Shown: positions 8,640-19,627, counted from the first letter of the stretch. The stretch: DNA of 64,000 nucleotides from Paenibacillus endoradicis (GCF_024721975.1 NZ_JANQBB010000005.1:372001-436000); one strand, 5' to 3'. A program made the numbers and translations. The notes: generated from the letters alone by a model not told the origin.

Positions 8640-8888
8640 ATGAGTACGATTAATGTTATGAAATCAATCGCTCAAGCTCCGATTAAATTTTATCGTTTAT
8701 TCATCTCGCCTCATAAGCCACCGACTTGTCGATTTTATCCGACTTGTTCAGCATATGGTCTTGAAGCGATAGAAAAACATGGTCCATTCAAAGGATCATG
8801 TTTAACCGTGAAGCGGATTAGCAAATGTCACCCTTTTCACCAAGGTGGCATAGACTATGTACCTGAACCAAAACCAAAGAATAAATAG
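8640..8888 (+). CDS. yidD: Membrane protein insertion efficiency factor YidD
   Basis: An 82-residue protein with the YidD signature [32 protein letters not shown] and [15 protein letters not shown]. YidD is a small amphipathic protein that assists YidC-mediated insertion of membrane proteins. It begins 2 bases after the zur stop, so it shares that transcript. The length is typical of the family. Confidence 0.93.
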   Translation: MSTINVMKSIAQAPIKFYRLFISPHKPPTCRFYPTCSAYGLEAIEKHGPFKGSCLTVKRISKCHPFHQGGIDYVPEPKPKNK

Positions 8889-8944
8889 CCTCACTTGACA
8901 TTGACGTGTACATTTTTTATATTAGATATATAATAGTTCAAGTT

Positions 8945-9228
8945 CAAAATCTATAACATAATAACCAATGAAGAGATGAGTACAGTAACCTTCCTTTGTA
9001 GAGAGTACGGCGCTTGGTGGAAGCCGACATGTTGAAGGTATTGGAATATGGTCTTGGAGGTTCTTTGTTCGAGCGTATAACGTGAGGGCAAGGCGTATGT
9101 CTGCGATAAAGATATTGCCAGTTGGCAATCTAAGAAGCAAGACAAGCAGCTTTTTTGCAAGTCTTGGAATTTGGGTGGTACCACGTGAGTATTAACTCTC
9201 GTCCCATGTTGGACGAGAGTTTTTTGCG
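8945..9228 (+). ncRNA. T-box leader of metG (tRNA-Met-sensing)
   Basis: The diagnostic T-box TTGGGTGGTACCACGTG lies near 9169-9186, followed by the terminator stem ACTCTCGTCC / GGACGAGAGT and a T-run (9192-9226). Stem I and the AAGCAGCTTTTTTGCAAG helix lie upstream. The likely specifier ATG is at 9048-9050 in TGGAATATGGTC, fitting uncharged tRNA-Met. The leader should allow metG read-through only when methionine charging is low. Confidence 0.88.
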
Positions 9229-9239
9229 TTTTTTTCTGT

Positions 9240-9475
9240 ATATAAAACGTTACATCGTGATCACAAGTGAGTATTTTGAATTACAATTTCAATGAAGGTT
9301 CAAAATACTTGCTTGTCAGCACCAAGAAAATGGTATGAAGCTAGGAAACGAGAAGCGGAGTGTACGTTATTGGTACACGAGCATCGCAGGCTTCCGATGA
9401 ATGCCATCTTCGCCGTCGGTTATGCTATAAAACGTTACATCGTGATCACAATTGAGTATTTTGAACTACAATTAG
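9240..9475 (-). repeat. Interspersed repeat family A, diverged copy before metG
   Basis: It contains GAAGGTTCAAAATACTTGC near 9294, the central GTGTACGTTATTGGTACAC near 9360 and a terminus TTTTGAACTAC near 9460. These match the order and orientation of the glgA-leader copy. A 30-plus-base segment containing ACGTTACATCGTGATCACAA occurs twice (about 9246 and 9431), bracketing the element. The right end lies 6 bases before the metG RBS. Confidence 0.75.
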
Positions 9476-11449
<1,974 letters not shown>

Positions 11450-11460
11450 TAAAATGTATG

Positions 11461-11508
11461 AAAGAGCTGTTTATTGCTAATGATGGCAATAAACAGCTCT
11501 TTTTTTGT
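11461..11508 (+). terminator. Terminator after metG
   Basis: A long perfect stem, AAAGAGCTGTTTATTGC / GCAATAAACAGCTCTTT, with an 8-base loop and a T-run. Confidence 0.92.
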
Positions 11509-11521
11509 TGGTATGAAACAG

Positions 11522-11550
11522 TTGACACTATTCTATTGAGCTACTATAAT
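11522..11550 (+). promoter_or_regulatory. Consensus sigma-A promoter of the znu operon
   Basis: TTGACA at 11522-11527, a 17-base spacer, and TATAAT at 11545-11550. Both hexamers match consensus exactly. Confidence 0.88.
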
Positions 11551-11558
11551 GAAAAGCG

Positions 11559-11579
11559 TAATAGTAACGATTACTATTA
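11559..11579 (+). promoter_or_regulatory. Likely Zur operator (perfect 21-bp palindrome)
   Basis: TAATAGTAA-CGA-TTACTATTA is a perfect 9-3-9 inverted repeat, 8 bases after the -10, so it covers the transcription start. Size and AT-rich layout resemble Fur-family boxes. The first downstream gene is a zinc-binding lipoprotein, so repression by the Zur encoded at 8200 is the natural reading. Confidence 0.75.
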
Positions 11580-11607
11580 ACAAAACGCATTTATAGGAGA
11601 TTATAAG

Positions 11608-12636
11608 ATGATTAAGAAAACAAGCAAGCGTTTAAGTACACTTGTTATTATCGCAATGATTGTTATGATTACAGGTTGTGGTAATGATACGGGATCAACA
11701 AATGCAAGTAAAGATCCCTCACATATTCAAGTTGTAACGAGCTTTTATCCTATTTATTACTTAACGAAAGAAATTGGTGGAGAGCAAGTGGATGTTACTA
11801 ACCTTATCGCAACAGGTGTAGAACCACATGATTGGACGCCAAAGAGTAAAGATCTTATTACTGCTTCCAATGCAGATCTTTTGCTATATCACGGAGCAGG
11901 GCTTGAAACCTGGATTGAAAATTTCAAGCAAGGTCTGGAATCTGATAGTAAAGTAAAAGTGAAAGAAGTTAGTGTAGGCATGACGTTGATCGATACTGCC
12001 AGTGAGGAAGCTGATCAAGATCACGAGTCTACAACTGAAGAAGAGCATGACCATGATCATGCAACGGAAAACGATCACGATTCTACTGCAGATGAAGGTC
12101 ATACTCATAGTCATACAACTGATCCACATACATGGGTTTCACCTAAGTCAGCGTTAGTGTTAGCAAGCAATATTAAAGATAGCCTCATTGAAGTTGATGC
12201 AGAACATGCAGCGCAATATGAAGTAAATTATAATGCGATTGTTGCGAAACTAACAAGTATAGACAAACAATATACCGATGCATTGTCTAATCTTACAAAG
12301 CGTACCATTGTTGTATCACATCAGTCATTTGGTTATGTAGCACGCGATTATAATTTAGAACAGATATCAATTATGGGTCTTAGTCCTAATGCAGAGCCTA
12401 GAGCACAAGATATTCTAGAAATCGCTAAAACAGTTAAGGCGAACGATGTGAAATATATATTCTTTGAAGAGCTAGTATCGGATAATTTAGCAAAAATGCT
12501 TGCATCTGAAGCTAAAGTTGATACGATGGTACTATATTCTCTAGAGGGTCTAACAACAAGGCAAGAAAAAGCAGGAGAAGATTATATTAGTTTAATGGAG
12601 CTGAACTTGCAAAATTTAGTTCAAGCATTACAATAG
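11608..12636 (+). CDS. znuA: Zinc ABC transporter substrate-binding lipoprotein ZnuA/AdcA-type
   Basis: A 342-residue cluster A-I metal-binding protein. The lipobox ITGC places the modified cysteine at residue 24. The mature domain begins VTSFYPIYYLTKEIGG. A histidine/aspartate-rich loop (about residues 140-172, repeated HDHDH/HSH elements) is typical of zinc rather than manganese binders. Other metal ligands sit in GVEPHDW, DPHTWVSP and VSHQSFGY. Promoter and operator lie directly upstream, and znuC-znuB follow after a terminator-like hairpin at 12653 and a family B repeat. Confidence 0.93.
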   Translation: MIKKTSKRLSTLVIIAMIVMITGCGNDTGSTNASKDPSHIQVVTSFYPIYYLTKEIGGEQVDVTNLIATGVEPHDWTPKSKDLITASNADLLLYHGAGLETWIENFKQGLESDSKVKVKEVSVGMTLIDTASEEADQDHESTTEEEHDHDHATENDHDSTADEGHTHSHTTDPHTWVSPKSALVLASNIKDSLIEVDAEHAAQYEVNYNAIVAKLTSIDKQYTDALSNLTKRTIVVSHQSFGYVARDYNLEQISIMGLSPNAEPRAQDILEIAKTVKANDVKYIFFEELVSDNLAKMLASEAKVDTMVLYSLEGLTTRQEKAGEDYISLMELNLQNLVQALQ

Positions 12637-12652
12637 TAGTATTGGATTGGCT

Positions 12653-12677
12653 ACGGAGCTTAATAAGCTCCGTTTTG
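12653..12677 (+). terminator. Terminator or attenuating hairpin between znuA and znuC
   Basis: The stem ACGGAGCTT / AAGCTCCGT with loop AAT is followed by TTTTG. The short T-run suggests partial termination, lowering znuCB relative to znuA. Confidence 0.6.
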
Positions 12678-12734
12678 CTGTCTTGATGCTTTAGAAGTAC
12701 TTTTCATTGACGAGAAGTATAATAGATAGCTACA

Positions 12735-12812
12735 CGAAAAGTTAGTCTATGCTTCCGTAGTGACTTTTGTAGTCTAGAAGTCACTTTCGAGAAGTAACAA
12801 AAGTTTTAGGAG
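12735..12812 (+). repeat. Repeat family B copy in the znuC leader
   Basis: GAAAAGTTAGTCTATGCTTCCGTAGTGACTTTTG and AGTCACTTTCGAGAAGTAACAAAAGTTTTAGGAGG contain nested inverted repeats. The sequence resembles the leader of recN (41610-41710), which also ends in AAAAGTTTTAGGAGG. The element merges with the znuC Shine-Dalgarno. Confidence 0.6.
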
Positions 12813-12817
12813 GAAAT

Positions 12818-13609
12818 ATGGCTACTCAAATAGATGCTTCTTGCCACCGAGATATTATTACGGTTGATTCGGTATCGTTCTCCTATCAGCAACGTGAAAT
12901 ATTGAAAGATGTAAGTTTTAGTGTGAAAGAACGAGATTTTATTGGCTTGATTGGTACTAATGGAGCGGGGAAAACAACGATGCTTCGTATTATTGTAGGA
13001 TTGTTAAAGCCTACGTCTGGTGAAGTTAAACTATTCGGTCAACCGCTGTCGCAATTCAAAGCGTGGGAGAAGATAGGTTATGTGCCGCAAAAAAATTCAT
13101 TGAATCCACTATTCCCTGCTACGGTTAGAGAAGTAGTTATCTCGGGATTAGTTGGGAAACGTAAATGGTTTGGTAGAAATTCTAAAGAAGATTATATTAA
13201 ATGTGATGATGCTCTTATGGCTATGGGAGTAGAAGATTTGGCCGATAAGAAAATTGGACAATTATCTGGTGGTCAACAGCAACGAGTGTTTCTAGCGCGT
13301 GCACTTATTAATAATCCGTCTTTACTAATTCTTGATGAACCAACGGTAGGAATTGACGCAGAGACTCAAGCTAGCTTCTTCCATATGATCAAACATATGC
13401 ATCAACATCACAATATGACCTTCTTAATGGTCTCTCATGATATGGACATGATTAAAGGCTATTTAGGAGATAAGCCAGCTGCAAGCTCTGGAAAATTGAA
13501 CTTCTATATTCGTCATTCTCATGAAACACAAGACTGTGTGGAACAAAACTTAGCCCATAGCTTGCGACATTTGCGTACTCAATTGGAAAGTAAGAAAGAG
13601 GGAATATAG
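12818..13609 (+). CDS. znuC: Zinc ABC transporter ATP-binding protein
   Basis: A 263-residue ABC ATPase energising zinc uptake. Walker A GTNGAGKTT (about residues 46-54), signature LSGGQQQR, Walker B LLILDEPTVGID, and H-loop SHDMDMI. The C-terminal tail after about residue 215 is an extension with HSHETQDCVEQN. RBS AGGAGG 4 bases before the ATG. The next gene starts one base past the stop and encodes the permease. Confidence 0.93.
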   Translation: MATQIDASCHRDIITVDSVSFSYQQREILKDVSFSVKERDFIGLIGTNGAGKTTMLRIIVGLLKPTSGEVKLFGQPLSQFKAWEKIGYVPQKNSLNPLFPATVREVVISGLVGKRKWFGRNSKEDYIKCDDALMAMGVEDLADKKIGQLSGGQQQRVFLARALINNPSLLILDEPTVGIDAETQASFFHMIKHMHQHHNMTFLMVSHDMDMIKGYLGDKPAASSGKLNFYIRHSHETQDCVEQNLAHSLRHLRTQLESKKEGI

Positions 13610-13610
13610 G

Positions 13611-14420
13611 TTGGATATTTTGATGAGTGGATTTTTTCAACGTGCGCTAATCGGAGGAATTCTAATCGGCATTACTGCTCCACTAATGGGGATATTTCTA
13701 GTATTACGTCGTTTATCTATGATAGGTGATACATTATCTCATGCAGCTATCGCAGGTGTTGCATTAGGATTCGTTGTTGGAAAATATCCAATTTTATTTG
13801 GATTAATTTTTGCCTTATTAGCTTCATTTGCTATTGAAAAACTTAGAAAGTCATACAAATCATATGCTGAATTATCGCTCGCCATCATTATGTCAGGCGG
13901 GATCGCGTTAGCATCGATTTTCTTTACTTTAGGTCGTGATTTGAATATGGACCCGAATAGCTTCTTATTTGGATTCATTTATACGTTAAATTCCAGCGAT
14001 TTATGGTTGATCTTTGGCGTAACGGTTGTCGTGTTATTCATAATAGGTAAGCATATGCATGGATTATTTCTACTTACATTCGATGAGGAAGCTGCATCTG
14101 TTAGTGGTGTCCCTGTAAGTTTCTATAATATCCTTATTAGTGTAATGACTGCCTTTGTAATAAGTGTATCTATCAAAATCGTCGGAGGATTACTTGTTTC
14201 AGCATTGTTAACGATTCCTGCTGCATGTAGTCTACTACTTGCTCGAAGTTTCCGACAAAGTATATTTATCGTTGTATTAATTGGTGAATTAGCAGTTATT
14301 ATTGGTTTATTAGTTGCCGGGATATGGAATCTGGCAGCGGGTGGTACGATTGTACTTGTATTGATTGCGTTCTTACTAATTATATTATTAGGAAAGAATT
14401 TATTGCTCAGAACTAGATAA
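13611..14420 (+). CDS. znuB: Zinc ABC transporter permease
   Basis: A 269-residue integral membrane protein of the ABC-3 family with about eight hydrophobic helices. Family motifs include GDTLSHAAIAGVALGF (about residues 43-58) and GGLLVSALLTIPAACSLLLA (about 192-211). It forms the channel for zinc delivered by ZnuA. TTG at 13611 is taken as start. ATG at 13623 is an in-frame alternative. It is directly coupled to znuC. Confidence 0.93.
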   Translation: MDILMSGFFQRALIGGILIGITAPLMGIFLVLRRLSMIGDTLSHAAIAGVALGFVVGKYPILFGLIFALLASFAIEKLRKSYKSYAELSLAIIMSGGIALASIFFTLGRDLNMDPNSFLFGFIYTLNSSDLWLIFGVTVVVLFIIGKHMHGLFLLTFDEEAASVSGVPVSFYNILISVMTAFVISVSIKIVGGLLVSALLTIPAACSLLLARSFRQSIFIVVLIGELAVIIGLLVAGIWNLAAGGTIVLVLIAFLLIILLGKNLLLRTR

Positions 14421-14442
14421 TAAACTGATGAGGTGACTGGAA

Positions 14443-15156
14443 TTGAATGAGATTTCGATTTGGTTAGCGTTTGGTATAGGATTTATATCATTTATCTCAC
14501 CATGTTGCTTACCGCTGTATCCATCCTATTTATCCTACATAACGGGAATTTCAGTAGCAGGACTGAAAGAGAATGAGATGGGCTCTAAAAAGAGATGGCT
14601 AATGATGAGCCACACATTCTTCTTTATACTTGGGTTTAGTATGGTATATTACGCATTAGGCTACGGTGCGAATGCATTTAGTGAATTTTTCTACGAATAT
14701 AAGGATATCATTCGCCAAGTTTCAGCAGTTTTAATTATCGTAATGGGACTTTTACTAGTTGGTATTTTCCAACCACAATTATTAATGAAAGATACGCGTA
14801 TGAATCTTATACCTAAAAAAAGCAGCTATATTAGCTCATTTATATTCGGTATAGGCTTTTCAGCAGGATGGTCACCTTGTATTGGACCAGCATTGGCTTC
14901 AATTATATTATTGGCGGCAGCAGAGCCAGGAACATGGTTCAAGCTGACTACGGCGTATTCCCTTGGTTTTGCAATTCCGTTCTTTATATTAGCATTTTTC
15001 TTAGGATCATCGAGATGGATATTGAAATATTCAAATCTAGTTATGAAAATCGGTGGTGCTGTTATGATCTTAATGGGTATCTTACTATTCACTGATCAGA
15101 TGACGAAGATTACAATTTGGCTTAATATGATAACACCAGATTGGATGAAGTTCTGA
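14443..15156 (+). CDS. ccdA: Cytochrome c biogenesis protein CcdA
   Basis: A 237-residue membrane protein with six predicted helices. The two redox cysteine motifs are SPCCLPLYPSYLSYITG near residues 18-34 and GWSPCIGPALASI near 142-154. CcdA carries electrons from thioredoxin across the membrane to reduce apocytochrome c (or spore proteins through StoA/ResA). TTG start with RBS GAGGTGA. It lies 22 bases after znuB and may be read from that operon. Confidence 0.9.
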   Translation: MNEISIWLAFGIGFISFISPCCLPLYPSYLSYITGISVAGLKENEMGSKKRWLMMSHTFFFILGFSMVYYALGYGANAFSEFFYEYKDIIRQVSAVLIIVMGLLLVGIFQPQLLMKDTRMNLIPKKSSYISSFIFGIGFSAGWSPCIGPALASIILLAAAEPGTWFKLTTAYSLGFAIPFFILAFFLGSSRWILKYSNLVMKIGGAVMILMGILLFTDQMTKITIWLNMITPDWMKF

Positions 15157-15268
15157 TTTTAATTAAGTAATCTACAAATAGTTGCAGGGTTCCTATGAAA
15201 AAGTGTATCATAATACGAGTGACACCAAAGGCTAGACTGGTGATGAAGTAATGTAAGGGGGTTCTTCA

Positions 15269-15694
15269 ATGCCGACTCCGAGCATGGAAGACTACTTGGA
15301 AAGAATTTATAAGCTTATGGAAGAAAAGGGTTATGCGAGAGTCTCAGATATTGCTGAGGGCTTGTCAGTACATCCATCTTCTGTAACAAAAATGATCCAA
15401 AAGCTAGATAAAGATAATTATTTGATCTATGAGAAATATCGTGGATTGATCCTTACCCCTAAAGGTAAAAAAATGGGTAAACGATTGATGGAACGTCATC
15501 AACTTCTTGAGACATTTCTAACGACAATAGGTGTGCAAGCTGAAAATATATATGCTGATGTTGAAGGAATTGAACATCATCTGAGCTCAGATTCAATTAC
15601 TTGCATCGAGACTCTAGTAGAATATTTCCGTAGAGACCCTGCTCGCATGGAACAGTTTCAACAGTTTAGAACTGAATTGGATAACGAAGAATAA
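15269..15694 (+). CDS. mntR: Manganese-dependent transcriptional regulator MntR
   Basis: A 141-residue DtxR-family repressor with an N-terminal winged helix ([37 protein letters not shown]) and a dimerisation/metal domain with ligands in MERHQLLE and [12 protein letters not shown]. It lacks the SH3-like domain of DtxR, as MntR does. It represses manganese uptake genes when Mn is sufficient. RBS AAGGGGG; monocistronic with its own terminator. Confidence 0.92.
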   Translation: MPTPSMEDYLERIYKLMEEKGYARVSDIAEGLSVHPSSVTKMIQKLDKDNYLIYEKYRGLILTPKGKKMGKRLMERHQLLETFLTTIGVQAENIYADVEGIEHHLSSDSITCIETLVEYFRRDPARMEQFQQFRTELDNEE

Positions 15695-15711
15695 GAAAAA
15701 ATACAAATGAA

Positions 15712-15759
15712 GAGGCTGTCCCAAAAGTCATTGTTCTGACTTTTAGGACAGTCTTTTTT
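15712..15759 (+). terminator. Terminator after mntR
   Basis: A long stem, AGGCTGTCCCAAAAGTCA / TGACTTTTAGGACAGTCT, followed by TTTTTTA. Confidence 0.88.
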
Positions 15760-15886
15760 ATAATGCTATCTAGAAATCACCCCATAAAAAAGTTTGATTG
15801 AAGCAATAGTATTGTGTATAGTTATACATACAAAGTAATAAATATTCATTTTACATTTGCGTTTAATTCGTTTTAGGGGGACTTTT

Positions 15887-16840
15887 ATGAAATATAAGGT
15901 ATTTGTAGACGGACAAGAAGGTACGACAGGCTTGAAGATCTTTGATTATCTGTCAGATCGATCGGACATAGAAGTTCTCAGAATAGATCCGGACAAAAGA
16001 AAAGATGCTAATGCACGAAGTGAACTCCTTAATGCAGCAGATATTGTTTTTCTCTGTCTGCCCGATGCTGCGGCAAAAGAATCCGTTGAGCTTGTGAGAA
16101 ATGAAAAAACAAAAATTATTAATACTAGCACAGCCTTCAGAACGGATAAAGACTGGGTATACGGTTTGCCAGAGTTGAAACAACAAAGAGAATTAATTCG
16201 GTCTGCAACTAAAGTCTCAGTTCCAGGTTGTCATGCCACTGGATTTATTCTTACGATTAAACCGCTAATTGAGGCTGGCATTCTTCAGCCGGAGTATCCT
16301 GTTACATGTTACTCCGTGACGGGCTACTCCGGAGCTGGAAAAAGTGGAATTGAGGAATATGAGAACTCGGCATTAGCTGCCGCAAGAAAACTCAATGTTC
16401 CTAGACATTATGCGTTGCAGCTAAATCATAAACATATCCCTGAAATGGTAATGTATTCAGGACTTTTACATGAACCATTATTCACACCGATCAAAGCTAA
16501 TTATGCACAAGGATTAGCGATGTCTATACCATTAATTAGTAGGATACTGCCAAAAAACTCTACAGCAAAAAATATACATGAAGTATTATCGACGTATTTT
16601 GAATCAGAGCGTTTTGTTCATGTAATGCCATACGAATCAGAAGCATACCTTGATGAAGGAGACTTCTTGATTTCAGAGTGCAATAATACGAATCGATTAG
16701 AGATTTTTGTTTTTGGACAGAAGGATAAAATAAATATTATTTCAAGATATGATAACTTAGGTAAAGGTGCATCAGGTGCTGCTGTGCAAAATATGAATCT
16801 TATCCTTGGATTAGATGAAGGGACTAGTTTGCAGAAATAA
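15887..16840 (+). CDS. argC: N-acetyl-gamma-glutamyl-phosphate reductase, short type-2 form
   Basis: A 317-residue NADPH-dependent reductase making N-acetylglutamate semialdehyde in arginine synthesis. It begins YKVFVDGQEGTTGLKIFDYL, the type-2 (short) ArgC signature. The catalytic cysteine is C115 in VPGCHATGF. The ATG at 15887 follows AGGGGGAC. The usual Bacillales arg operon uses the longer type-1 enzyme with argJBD, but here argC stands alone between mntR and yqhQ, hinting at separate acquisition. Function is well supported; the evolutionary reading is inference. Confidence 0.88.
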   Translation: MKYKVFVDGQEGTTGLKIFDYLSDRSDIEVLRIDPDKRKDANARSELLNAADIVFLCLPDAAAKESVELVRNEKTKIINTSTAFRTDKDWVYGLPELKQQRELIRSATKVSVPGCHATGFILTIKPLIEAGILQPEYPVTCYSVTGYSGAGKSGIEEYENSALAAARKLNVPRHYALQLNHKHIPEMVMYSGLLHEPLFTPIKANYAQGLAMSIPLISRILPKNSTAKNIHEVLSTYFESERFVHVMPYESEAYLDEGDFLISECNNTNRLEIFVFGQKDKINIISRYDNLGKGASGAAVQNMNLILGLDEGTSLQK

Positions 16841-16851
16841 ACTGGGAGCTT

Positions 16852-16886
16852 GAGAATGATATGCTTGTAAACCATTCTCTTTTTAA
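16852..16886 (+). terminator. Terminator after argC
   Basis: The stem GAGAATG / CATTCTC is followed by TTTTTAATTT. Confidence 0.7.
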
Positions 16887-16930
16887 TTTACTCTGTCTAG
16901 TAGGAAATAAGGAAATATTGACAAAAGGAA

Positions 16931-16966
16931 AGGGCATGAGTTCGGCGTAAGCCGACTCATGCCCTA
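16931..16966 (-). terminator. Terminator after the 17011-17325 gene (minus strand)
   Basis: The strong hairpin AGGGCATGAGTTCGGC-GTAA-GCCGACTCATGCCCT has one bulged base. On the minus strand it is followed by TTCCTTTTGT. Confidence 0.7.
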
Positions 16967-17010
16967 TTTCGTTACAAACATAAAATAAGTAGCATCACTA
17001 GTGTCATACA

Positions 17011-17325
17011 TTAGTGATATCGAGGTGTGTCATTATCGTCTCTTCCACCTTCAATAACTTTGAAAGGAACAGTTTTTGAACGCGGGCGATCTTTTTTAGG
17101 TTTACTTTGCTTGGATGTAGATGAACTACTCCGATAATAAGTCGCTTTTTTATCATTGCGATTAAAAGTCGGAGGGCGTTTAATCAAATAATAAACTACA
17201 CCGAAAATCACTAATGGAATGATAATCATAAATGGGCTATTAGAGATCGTTACACCGATACCAAGTACTAATAAAGCAAATATTAGATAACTGAACCAAT
17301 GACGGAACAAATGACGGAACTTCAT
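17011..17325 (-). CDS. Small membrane protein with basic C-terminal tail, unknown
   Basis: A 104-residue protein with two adjacent hydrophobic helices (WFSYLIFALLVLGIGVTI, FMIIIPLVIFGVVYYLI) and a hydrophilic, Ser/Lys/Arg-rich tail from about residue 50. RBS AAAGGAG. It follows yqhQ by 20 bases in the same operon. I do not recognise a named family. Comparable small proteins occur beside yqhQ in Paenibacillus-type genomes. Confidence 0.7.
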   Translation of the reverse strand: MKFRHLFRHWFSYLIFALLVLGIGVTISNSPFMIIIPLVIFGVVYYLIKRPPTFNRNDKKATYYRSSSSTSKQSKPKKDRPRSKTVPFKVIEGGRDDNDTPRYH

Positions 17326-17345
17326 GCAATGATGCTCCTTTCACT

Positions 17346-18326
17346 TTATTTTGTAAGTGTAGCTCCTTGAGAAATTTTGTTGTCTATTTCTAGCATACGA
17401 TTAAAAGAAGCAATTGATACTTCAACTTGATCATCTTTTGGTTCTTTAGTTGTTAAAAGTTGTAACCACAGTCCTGGATACCCTAGGAAACGTAATACCG
17501 GTATTTCACGAACAGAATTTGTTAAGCGAAGTACTTCATATGAAATACCAAGCACAACTGGTAGCAATGCAAGACGAATCCAGATTCGTTCCCAGATACT
17601 ATCCCATACAAACATAGGCATAGAGTAAATGATGACACCGACGATTACTGTGAAAATAATAAAGCTAGAACCACAACGATAATGTAATCGAGTATATTTC
17701 TGCACATTGTCAACAGTAAGAGGTACGCCTGCTTCATACGCGGTAATGACTTTATGCTCTGCACCATGATACTGGAATAGACGCTTAATCATAGGTGTTA
17801 ATGAGAGGAAATATAAGTACGCTAGTAATAAGATGATTTTAATAAGTCCTTCTAAGACAGTATGCCCGACTTTGCTTTCGAACATATTTTGAAAAATGAG
17901 CTCTTCTAATAGAGCAGGAACTGCAGTGAAGATTAGTTTGCCGAAAACAAATGATAGAACGCCAATTGCTGCTACACTTAGTACCATACCAAGATTGAAT
18001 TTCCCTTCATTTTTGGCAGCTTTAGCTCGTTCTTTCTCTTTTTCCTCTTCGGTCATTTCATCCATTTGATCTTCTGCATACGCATCCGCAGAATAATTAA
18101 GATGCTGAGACCCTTTTGCACTAGATTCAACAATACCAACGACTCCACGAACGAAAGGGATTTTTTTGAGTTTTTGAACCCAACTTGTATACGTTCTAGG
18201 AACCTCTAAATATTCTATTTCTTTATTTTTTCGACGAACGGCAGTTACATTTACATGTTTACCTTGAAACATTACGCCCTCAATGACGGCTTGTCCGCCA
18301 TAAATACTACGAGAATTGTCTGACAA
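17346..18326 (-). CDS. yqhQ: DUF1385 membrane protein YqhQ
   Basis: A 326-residue DUF1385 protein. The conserved start IYGGQAVIEGVMFQGKHVNV and RLFQYHGAEHKVITAYEAG motifs are present, along with several membrane helices and GSSFIIFTVIVGVI. The biochemical role is unknown. In Bacillus the gene lies beside yqhR and aroQ, as here (divergent). TTG start at 18326 with AAGGAG upstream. Confidence 0.9.
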   Translation of the reverse strand: MSDNSRSIYGGQAVIEGVMFQGKHVNVTAVRRKNKEIEYLEVPRTYTSWVQKLKKIPFVRGVVGIVESSAKGSQHLNYSADAYAEDQMDEMTEEEKEKERAKAAKNEGKFNLGMVLSVAAIGVLSFVFGKLIFTAVPALLEELIFQNMFESKVGHTVLEGLIKIILLLAYLYFLSLTPMIKRLFQYHGAEHKVITAYEAGVPLTVDNVQKYTRLHYRCGSSFIIFTVIVGVIIYSMPMFVWDSIWERIWIRLALLPVVLGISYEVLRLTNSVREIPVLRFLGYPGLWLQLLTTKEPKDDQVEVSIASFNRMLEIDNKISQGATLTK

Positions 18327-18515
18327 GAAAAAGTCTCCTTCCTATGCTACGATCTATTGTTCTATTGTACTTGATTTTAATGTATATTGCCAACGACTTG
18401 ATAACAACATACCATCGACTAGCAAACGGTAAATCTCCTGAGTTACTTTCGTAGACGATTAAGAATAGTTGGAATTATCCATACTAGAACAATATAACTA
18501 AGGGAGGTAAGTTCC

Positions 18516-19010
18516 ATGAATACAATATTTCAAAATTTCAAGCGAACAGGTGTGACAAAGCCGCTAGCTTATGCATTGTATATTGGTTTTTTTGCAGGAT
18601 TGTTCTGGAGTTGTATAAGAATGATAAGTTATTATTGCAACTTCACTAGTGAACCCGTGTCGTTTCTAATACGCAATTGGTTAAGTAATGAGCAAATCAC
18701 GAGCGGCTTTGGTCAGACGCTAGGTAGTCTTTCTTTTATCGCATTTTCAATAGTAGCAAGTCTCATGTATATGTGGTTTTTTCGTAATTTGATTGGACCT
18801 TGGCCAGGTTTGTGGTATGGACTAGGATGGTGGGGAATTCTGTTTGGACTTGGACCTTTATTTGGATTTACTCATATTCAAACAGGCGTTGGATTTACAT
18901 TAGCACTTACAGATTTGTGCCTATTTGTGGTATGGGGATTATTCATTGGATACTCTATTGCATTTGAATTCACAGATGAAGCATCACGTGAGCCGGCAAA
19001 AGCGTCTTAA
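18516..19010 (+). CDS. yqhR: YqhR family membrane protein
   Basis: A 164-residue integral membrane protein with four helices. It shows the YqhR features ALYIGFFAGLFWSCIRMISYY, FLIRNWLSNEQI and WYGLGWWGILFGLGPLFGF. It lies in the conserved yqhQ/yqhR/aroQ order. RBS AAGGGAGG. Role unknown, but membership in this neighbourhood is constant in Bacillales. Confidence 0.85.
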   Translation: MNTIFQNFKRTGVTKPLAYALYIGFFAGLFWSCIRMISYYCNFTSEPVSFLIRNWLSNEQITSGFGQTLGSLSFIAFSIVASLMYMWFFRNLIGPWPGLWYGLGWWGILFGLGPLFGFTHIQTGVGFTLALTDLCLFVVWGLFIGYSIAFEFTDEASREPAKAS

Positions 19011-19106
19011 CCAACTAACTTTGACTTCTCAAAACGCCCGTTTTTGTGGTAAAATGTCAAAGGCTCATTGTATGAGCTATTGAAGGCAATTTGGGAGGTG
19101 CATAAC

Positions 19107-19553
19107 GTGCATCGTATTGACGTGTTAAATGGACCAAATCTTAATATGCTTGGTATTCGTGAACCTGGTATTTACGGAGATGTATCTCTCTCAGCTATTG
19201 AGCAAATGATTACTGAAAAAGCCTCACAACTAGGGGTTCAAGTTAGTTTCTTTCAAACAAACCATGAAGGCGCAATGATTGATCGTATTCATGCAGCTTA
19301 TGGAAATGTAGATGGAATTATTATTAACCCTGGTGCATGGACACACTATAGTTATGCTATTCGTGATGCACTTAGTACGGTTTCTCTCCCTGTTGTAGAA
19401 GTCCATATTTCCAATATACATAAGAGAGAAGCTTTCAGACATCACTCTGTAATCGCACCGATTGCAGTAGGACAAATCGCTGGCTTTGGACCAATTGGTT
19501 ACACATTGGGGTTAGAGGCACTAGCAACACAAATATCCCAAACTAAAGATTGA
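19107..19553 (+). CDS. aroQ: 3-dehydroquinate dehydratase, type II
   Basis: A 148-residue dehydratase of the shikimate pathway. It carries [19 protein letters not shown] (about residues 6-24, with the catalytic Tyr), [30 protein letters not shown] and [21 protein letters not shown] at 19107 is chosen because GGGAGGTG lies 6 bases before it and the protein then matches family length. The in-frame upstream region is not conserved. pepQ follows after a repeat-derived leader. Confidence 0.95.
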   Translation: MHRIDVLNGPNLNMLGIREPGIYGDVSLSAIEQMITEKASQLGVQVSFFQTNHEGAMIDRIHAAYGNVDGIIINPGAWTHYSYAIRDALSTVSLPVVEVHISNIHKREAFRHHSVIAPIAVGQIAGFGPIGYTLGLEALATQISQTKD

Positions 19554-19627
19554 ACAAATGATTTTTGAAATGACTACGAAGTATTATATCGTGATCACAA
19601 ACGAAAGTTTGAAAGAAGGTATTAACC

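Noticed and set aside
15800..15880. Possible ArgR box upstream of argC (AATAAATATTCAT)
   Set aside because: Only one half-site is convincing and the region is AT-rich; not enough to call an operator.
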